A DNA stretch of 64,000 nt. Origin: Microbispora siamensis. GTDB lineage: Bacteria; Actinomycetota; Actinomycetes; Streptosporangiales; Streptosporangiaceae. The notes beneath the pieces are model-generated. The model had not been told where the DNA came from. It saw only the letters and a program-made list of their open reading frames with translations, and did not search any database. Shown here piece after piece: positions 59,672-64,000 of this stretch (its first letter is position 1; each line of letters opens with the position of its first letter). Made by a program: the position numbers and the translations under genes. The DNA lies in assembly GCF_016863095.1 (NCBI RefSeq), contig NZ_BOOF01000023.1, forward strand, positions 62,001 through 126,000, in the 5' to 3' direction.

Positions 59672-60424
59672 TCAGCGCTGGCGCTTGAAGATCTTCGAGC
59701 CCAGCCAGACCAGCGGGTCGTACTTCCGGTCGACCACGCGCTCCTTCATCGGGATCAGCGCGTTGTCGGTGATCTTGATGTGCTCCGGGCAGACCTCGGT
59801 GCAACACTTGGTGATGTTGCAGTAGCCCAGGCCGTGCTCCTCCTGCGCCGACTCCTTGCGCTCCGCCACGTCGTACGGGTGCATGTCGAGCTCGGCGATC
59901 CGCATGAGGTAGCGCGGGCCGGCGAAGTTCGGCTTGTTCTCCTCATGGTCGCGGATCACGTGGCAGACGTTCTGGCACATGAAGCACTCGATGCACTTGC
60001 GGAACTCCTGCGAGCGCTCGACGTCGACCTGCTGCATGCGGTACTCACCCGGCTTCACGTCGGCGGGCGGCGTGAAGGACGGGATCTCGCGGGCCTTCTG
60101 GTAGTTGAACGACACGTCCGTCACCAGGTCCTTGATGACCGGGAACGTCCGCAGCGGCGTGACCGTGATGGTCTCGCTCTCCTCGAAGGTGGACATCCGG
60201 GTCATGCAGCCCAGCCGGGGCTTGCCGTTGATCTCCATCGAGCACGAGCCGCACTTGCCGGCCTTGCAGTTCCAGCGGACCGCGAGGTCGGGGGCCTGCG
60301 TGGCCTGGAGCCGGTGGATGACGTCGAGGACGACCTCGCCCTCGTTCACCTCGACGGTGAAGTCCTCCAGGCGGCCCTCGCCGCCCTCACCGCGCCAGAC
60401 GCGGAACTTCGCCTTGTATCCCAT
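59672..60424 (-). CDS. sdhB: Succinate dehydrogenase iron-sulfur subunit
   Basis: 250 residues. Cysteine groups for the three clusters are present: WNCKAGKCGSCSMEING for 2Fe-2S, CIECFMCQNVC and CCTEVCPEHI for 4Fe-4S and 3Fe-4S. The length and the order anchor-flavoprotein-iron-sulfur match the Sdh1-type enzyme of mycobacteria (Rv0247c-Rv0249c, from memory). The ATG overlaps the flavoprotein stop (TGATG), so they are translationally coupled. Electrons pass from the flavin through these clusters to quinone. Confidence 0.95.
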   Translation of the reverse strand: MGYKAKFRVWRGEGGEGRLEDFTVEVNEGEVVLDVIHRLQATQAPDLAVRWNCKAGKCGSCSMEINGKPRLGCMTRMSTFEESETITVTPLRTFPVIKDLVTDVSFNYQKAREIPSFTPPADVKPGEYRMQQVDVERSQEFRKCIECFMCQNVCHVIRDHEENKPNFAGPRYLMRIAELDMHPYDVAERKESAQEEHGLGYCNITKCCTEVCPEHIKITDNALIPMKERVVDRKYDPLVWLGSKIFKRQR

Positions 60425-62310
60425 CACGACTCCTTGACCGCGGCGTCGTATTCCGCCAGCTCTTCCTCGGTGAGGTACTTCTCCAGCTCGGAGCGCTCGA
60501 ACAGGCTGATGAGGTCGCCCCGCATGGACTGCTGGACCCTCTCCTCGACCGTGATGGACGTACCGTCCGGCTCGGCGGAGCAGACCAGCAGCTTGCGCCG
60601 CCACTCGGCCGACATCCCGGGGAAGTCGTCGCGGGTGTGGCCGCCGCGGCTCTCCTCCCGCATCAGCGCGGCCTTCGCCACGCACTCGCTGACCAGCAGC
60701 ATGTTGCGCAGGTCGAGCGCGAGGTGCCAGCCGGGGTTGTAGATCCGGCTGCCCGAGGAGGCGGTGTTCCTGGCCCGCTCCTTGAGCTTCTCGATGACTT
60801 CGAGGGCCTCGCTGATCTCCTCGGACTTGCGGATGATGCCGACCAGGTCGTTCATCGTGCGCTGCAGCTCGTGGTGGACCTCGTACGGGTTCTCCCCGCC
60901 GGTCCGCTCCAGCGGGGCCAGGGCCTCGGCCTTGGCCTCCTCGACGCCGGTCACGGTCGGCCGCTTGGGCAGCCCGTCCACGTACGCCGCGGCTCCGGCG
61001 CCGGCCCGCCGGCCGAACACCAGCAGGTCGGACAGCGAGTTGCCGCCGAGGCGGTTGGAGCCGTGCATGCCGCCGGAGACCTCGCCGGCCGCGAACAGGC
61101 CGGGGACCGACGCCGCGCCGGTGTCGGCGTCCACCTCGACGCCGCCCATGATGTAGTGGCAGGTCGGGCCGACCTGCATGGGCTCCTTGGTGATGTCGAC
61201 GTCCGCCAGCTCCTTGAACTGGTGGTGCATCGACGGCAGCCGCTTGATGATCTCGGCGGCGGGCAGGCGGCTGGACACGTCGAGGAACACGCCGCCCTGC
61301 GGTGAGCCACGCCCGGCCTTCACCTCGGCGTTGATCGCCCTGGCCACCTCGTCACGGGGCAGCAGCTCCGGCGGACGGCGGTTGTTGGCCTGGTCGTTGT
61401 ACCAGCGGTCCGCCTCCTCCTCGGTCGTGGCGTACTTGTCCTTGAACACGTCCGGGATGTAGTCGAACATGAAGCGGCGGCCCTCGGAGTTGCGCAGGAC
61501 GCCGCCGTCGCCGCGCACCGACTCGGTCACCAGGATGCCGCGCACCGACGGAGGCCAGACCATGCCCGTCGGGTGGAACTGGATGAACTCCATGTTGATG
61601 AGCTTCGCGCCGGCGAGCAGGGCCAGCGCGTGACCGTCACCGGTGTACTCCCAGGAGTTCGACGTGACGACGTACGACTTGCCGATGCCGCCGGTCGCCA
61701 GCACCACGGCGGGGGCGTCGAAGACGATGAAGTCGCCCGTCTCGCGCCAGTAGCCGAAGGCCCCGGAGATGGCGTCCCCGTCCTTCAGCAGCCGGGTGAT
61801 CGTGCACTCGGCGAAGACCTTGATGTACGCCTCGGGGTCGCCGTGCAGCTTCTCGTCCTCCTGCTGCAGGGCGACGACGCGCTGCTGGAGGGTGCGGATC
61901 AGCTCCAGGCCGGTGCGGTCGCCGACGTGCGCGAGGCGCGGGTATTCGTGGCCGCCGAAGTTGCGCTGGCTGATCTTGCCGTCCTTGGTGCGGTCGAACA
62001 GCGCGCCCCAGGCCTCCAGCTCCCAGACACGGTCCGGGGCCTCCTTCGCGTGCAACTCCGCCATGCGCCAGTTGTTGAGGAACTTGCCTCCGCGCATGGT
62101 GTCGCGGAAGTGCACCATCCAGTTGTCGCTCGGGTTGACGTTGCCCATCGCGGCGGCGGCACCGCCCTCGGCCATGACCGTGTGGGCCTTGCCGAACAAC
62201 GACTTGCAGACGATCGCCGTCCGCTTGCCCTGCTGCCGCGCCTCGATCGCCGCACGGAGCCCCGCTCCACCGGCTCCGATGACGACGACGTCGTATTCGT
62301 GACGCTCCAC
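60424..62310 (-). CDS. sdhA: Succinate dehydrogenase flavoprotein subunit
   Basis: 628 residues from a GTG with AAGGA 9 bases upstream. FAD motif GAGGAGLRAA near residue 12, covalent-FAD His43 in KAHTVMAEGG, and catalytic segments FIQFHPTG and SVRGDGGVLRNSEGRRF. It oxidises succinate to fumarate, which either of the two fumarases in this window would hydrate. Second gene of the operon. Confidence 0.96.
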   Translation of the reverse strand: MERHEYDVVVIGAGGAGLRAAIEARQQGKRTAIVCKSLFGKAHTVMAEGGAAAAMGNVNPSDNWMVHFRDTMRGGKFLNNWRMAELHAKEAPDRVWELEAWGALFDRTKDGKISQRNFGGHEYPRLAHVGDRTGLELIRTLQQRVVALQQEDEKLHGDPEAYIKVFAECTITRLLKDGDAISGAFGYWRETGDFIVFDAPAVVLATGGIGKSYVVTSNSWEYTGDGHALALLAGAKLINMEFIQFHPTGMVWPPSVRGILVTESVRGDGGVLRNSEGRRFMFDYIPDVFKDKYATTEEEADRWYNDQANNRRPPELLPRDEVARAINAEVKAGRGSPQGGVFLDVSSRLPAAEIIKRLPSMHHQFKELADVDITKEPMQVGPTCHYIMGGVEVDADTGAASVPGLFAAGEVSGGMHGSNRLGGNSLSDLLVFGRRAGAGAAAYVDGLPKRPTVTGVEEAKAEALAPLERTGGENPYEVHHELQRTMNDLVGIIRKSEEISEALEVIEKLKERARNTASSGSRIYNPGWHLALDLRNMLLVSECVAKAALMREESRGGHTRDDFPGMSAEWRRKLLVCSAEPDGTSITVEERVQQSMRGDLISLFERSELEKYLTEEELAEYDAAVKES

Positions 62311-62319
62311 TTGAAATCC

Positions 62320-63105
62320 TTATGCGAACGGGAAGTTGATGACGCCCTTGGCGACGAGCCGGACGTACAGGTCGGCGATCATGACCGAGAACAGCGAGGC
62401 CCAGGCGAACTGCTGGTGCCTGGCGTTGAGCTTCGAGACCAGGGTCCACGCCTTGTAGCGCAGCGGGTGCCTGGAGAAGTGGTTCAGGCGCCCGGCGGTG
62501 ATGTGACGGCACGAGTGGCAGCCGAAGGTGTAGCAGAGAATCAGGACCGCGTTCGCGAGCAGAATCCAGCTGCCCAGCCCGGCGGGCTTGTGCACCAGCG
62601 CGAGCACCGCGTCGTACGTCAGGATCAGGCCGATGACGATGGCGAAGTAGAAGAAGTAGCGGTGGATGTTCTGCAGGATCAGCGGCAGACGCGTCTCACC
62701 GGTGTACTTCCCGTGCGGCTCGGCCACGGCGCACGCCGGCGGCGACAGCCAGAACGACCGGTAGTAGGCCTTGCGGTAGTAGTAGCAGGTGAGCCGGAAA
62801 CCACCCGGCAGACCGAGGATCAAGATCCCGGGCGGCAACGTGTACCAGTCGCCGAACGGGGCGAGCCCGAACAACCGGGCCCCCTCGGGACAGGACGTCG
62901 CCAGACACGGCGACGAGAAGGGCGCGATGTACGGGTCGACGAAGTAGCTCTTGTCGAAGATCGCCCAAAGTCCGTAAATCAAGAACAACAGGAGTCCGGC
63001 GAACGTGAACGCCGGCGCCAGCCACCATCGGTCGGTTCGAAGAGTGCGCACCCTGATCTGCGCGCGTTGTTTCCTTGCCGCGCTCTCGGCCGTTGTCTGG
63101 GTCAT
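62320..63105 (-). CDS. sdhC: Succinate dehydrogenase membrane anchor (cytochrome b-type)
   Basis: 261 residues with about five transmembrane helices (for example FTFAGLLLFLIYGLWAIF, YFFYFAIVIGLILTYDAVLA, GSWILLANAVLILCYTFGCH) and several His residues (HRYFFY, GCHSCRHI) suited to heme ligation. It is a single-chain anchor as in the mycobacterial Sdh1 group. The ATG at 63105 has GAAGG 8 bases upstream; an earlier in-frame start adds 11 codons without support. First gene of the operon. Confidence 0.85.
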   Translation of the reverse strand: MTQTTAESAARKQRAQIRVRTLRTDRWWLAPAFTFAGLLLFLIYGLWAIFDKSYFVDPYIAPFSSPCLATSCPEGARLFGLAPFGDWYTLPPGILILGLPGGFRLTCYYYRKAYYRSFWLSPPACAVAEPHGKYTGETRLPLILQNIHRYFFYFAIVIGLILTYDAVLALVHKPAGLGSWILLANAVLILCYTFGCHSCRHITAGRLNHFSRHPLRYKAWTLVSKLNARHQQFAWASLFSVMIADLYVRLVAKGVINFPFA

Positions 63106-63242
63106 CGGAGACCTTCCACCCTCACTGACTCCGCGCACGCCGGAGCGACCGCGCCGTACTGCTCAGGCCGTGCGCGTTATTGGTGGGGCACACATTACGA
63201 CGAGCACATCACGAAGTGTGAGGAGCGTCACTCCTCCCCGCT

Positions 63243-63256
63243 GTGATCTCGGTCAC
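63243..63256. promoter_or_regulatory. Crp-like site upstream of sdh
   Basis: GTGATCTCGGTCAC fits GTG-N6-GTCAC and, with one flanking base each side, TGTGA-N6-TCACT. It lies about 140 bases upstream of sdhC and overlaps the last codon of the response-regulator gene. A second inverted repeat, GAGGAG-CGTCA-CTCCTC (63220-63236), lies next to it. The same GTG-N6-GTCAC form is present at 2585-2598. Confidence 0.45.
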
Positions 63257-63690
63257 TTCCCCGGCAGTTTGACCACGGTCACGAAGAATTCATCGATCTG
63301 CCGTACTACCCGGGTGAACTGGTCGAAATCCACGGGTTTGGTGATGTACGCGTTGGCGTGCAGGTTGTATCCCCGCAGGATATCCTGCTCGGCCTCCGAT
63401 GTGGTGAGGATCACAACGGGGATGGTCCGCAGCGAGGGGTCCTTCTTGACCTCCTCCAGCACCTCGAAACCGTTCACACGGGGCAGGTTGAGGTCGAGCA
63501 GCACCAGGTCGGGCCGGACCGCCGAGGAGTACGGCCCCTCGGCCCGCAGGAAGGCCAGCGCCTGCTCGCCGTCGTTGACCACGTGGAGGTTGTTGCCGAC
63601 CTTGTTGTAGGAGAACGCCTCCTGGCAGAGCAGGACGTCGCCCGGGTCGTCCTCGACCAGGAGGACCTCGATGGGGCGGAACTCGTTCAT
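63253..63690 (-). CDS. Single-domain response regulator (Rcp1/CheY-like)
   Basis: 145 residues, one receiver domain and no output domain. Acidic pocket Glu13, Asp14, Asp15 (VEDDPGD), phosphoacceptor Asp66 (LLDLNLP), conserved Thr in [10 protein letters not shown] and Lys in YITKPVD. This form, with the inserted LNLPR and TSEAEQDI segments, resembles Rcp1-type regulators that pair with phytochrome-like or GAF sensor kinases. It starts 6 bases after the kinase gene, so the two form an operon. Confidence 0.92.
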   Translation of the reverse strand: MNEFRPIEVLLVEDDPGDVLLCQEAFSYNKVGNNLHVVNDGEQALAFLRAEGPYSSAVRPDLVLLDLNLPRVNGFEVLEEVKKDPSLRTIPVVILTTSEAEQDILRGYNLHANAYITKPVDFDQFTRVVRQIDEFFVTVVKLPGK

Positions 63691-63696
63691 CGGCGC

Positions 63697-64000
63697 TCAC
63701 TCATCGGGGTCTCCCAGGGCCGGCAGGGTCCAGCGGAACGTGGCTCCGACGTCCTCGTTCGTGTCGAGCCAGATCCGGCCGCCATGATATTCCACGATTT
63801 TGCGGCACAGGGCCAGTCCGATGCCCGTCCCGGGATAGACGTCCCTCGGGTGCAGACGCTGGAAGATCAGGAAGATGCGGTCGGCGTACTTCGGATCGAC
63901 GCCGATCCCGTTGTCCGAGCAGTTGAACTCCCACATGTCGCCGTCCCGCCGTACGCCGATGTGGACGCGGGGAGGCTCCTCGCCGCGGAACTTGAGCGCG
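63697..64000 (-). CDS. Sensor histidine kinase, C-terminal part (5' end outside window)
   Basis: The 100 visible residues are the end of an HATPase_c domain: the N-box region (ALKFRGEE) at the window edge, G1 box [16 protein letters not shown] box [11 protein letters not shown]2 box [20 protein letters not shown]. The phosphorylation domain and sensor lie beyond 64000. Family and pairing with the downstream response regulator suggest a phytochrome- or PAS/GAF-type kinase. Confidence 0.88.
   Translation of the reverse strand, partial: ALKFRGEEPPRVHIGVRRDGDMWEFNCSDNGIGVDPKYADRIFLIFQRLHPRDVYPGTGIGLALCRKIVEYHGGRIWLDTNEDVGATFRWTLPALGDPDE

Overview
The window is a 64 kb chromosomal segment of a very GC-rich actinobacterium. 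Gene content and order (glpX, DUF4245, xseB/xseA, ispH, ychF; a mycobacterial Sdh1-type succinate dehydrogenase; many Ser/Thr kinases, TetR and LuxR regulators; GTG/TTG starts; several probable leaderless starts) suggest a filamentous actinomycete, perhaps of the Streptosporangiales. That placement is inference; no rRNA gene or other taxonomic marker is present. I found no tRNA, rRNA, CRISPR array, integrase or intact insertion sequence.

Layout. (1) 1-5339, minus strand: a likely 3-hydroxybutyrate use cluster (3-hydroxybutyrate dehydrogenase, PucR/GAF regulator, MHS-type transporter, secreted alpha/beta hydrolase running off the left edge). (2) 5407-12413, minus: class II fumarase preceded by a NACHT NTPase and two Ser/Thr protein kinases, all in one direction. 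(3) 12879-21806, plus: a 2803-residue secreted RHS polymorphic toxin with a PD-(D/E)XK nuclease tip, followed by a probable immunity gene. (4) 22198-30232: class I fumarase, a MocR/EamA divergent pair, an MFS exporter and a large LuxR-type ATPase regulator. (5) 30337-43923: a conserved actinobacterial housekeeping block (DUF1707 protein, glpX, DUF4245, xseB, xseA, lipid-droplet-type protein, ispH, DUF6542, rmuC, ychF) interrupted by two accessory inserts (TetR plus FAD monooxygenase; asnB). (6) 43927-46868: GNAT, an ECF-type sigma factor with its anti-sigma partner, and a small secreted protein. (7) 47246-59602: a type IV secretion-like operon. (8) 59672-64000: succinate dehydrogenase operon and a two-component pair cut by the right edge.

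The most interesting system is the operon at 47246-58485. Its genes correspond in kind to a Gram-positive conjugation machine of the pCW3 Tcp / Tn916 type: VirB8-like TcpC, small two-helix membrane protein, PrgI-like protein, VirB4 ATPase, VirB6-like polytopic protein, second VirB8/NTF2-like protein, and a two-domain peptidoglycan hydrolase. I see no relaxase, coupling protein, integrase or attachment site, and the locus sits between housekeeping genes. Its PrgI-like protein is fused through a long disordered linker to a MinD/ParA-like domain in which both P-loop lysines are replaced. This looks like a domesticated, non-conjugative secretion or envelope machine of unknown substrate. Other points of interest are the RHS toxin-immunity module with a terminator-like hairpin between toxin and immunity gene, the kinase-NACHT run (possible defence), a sigma-factor gene with no standard start codon where its conserved N-terminus begins, and two Crp-like operators near carbon-metabolism operons.
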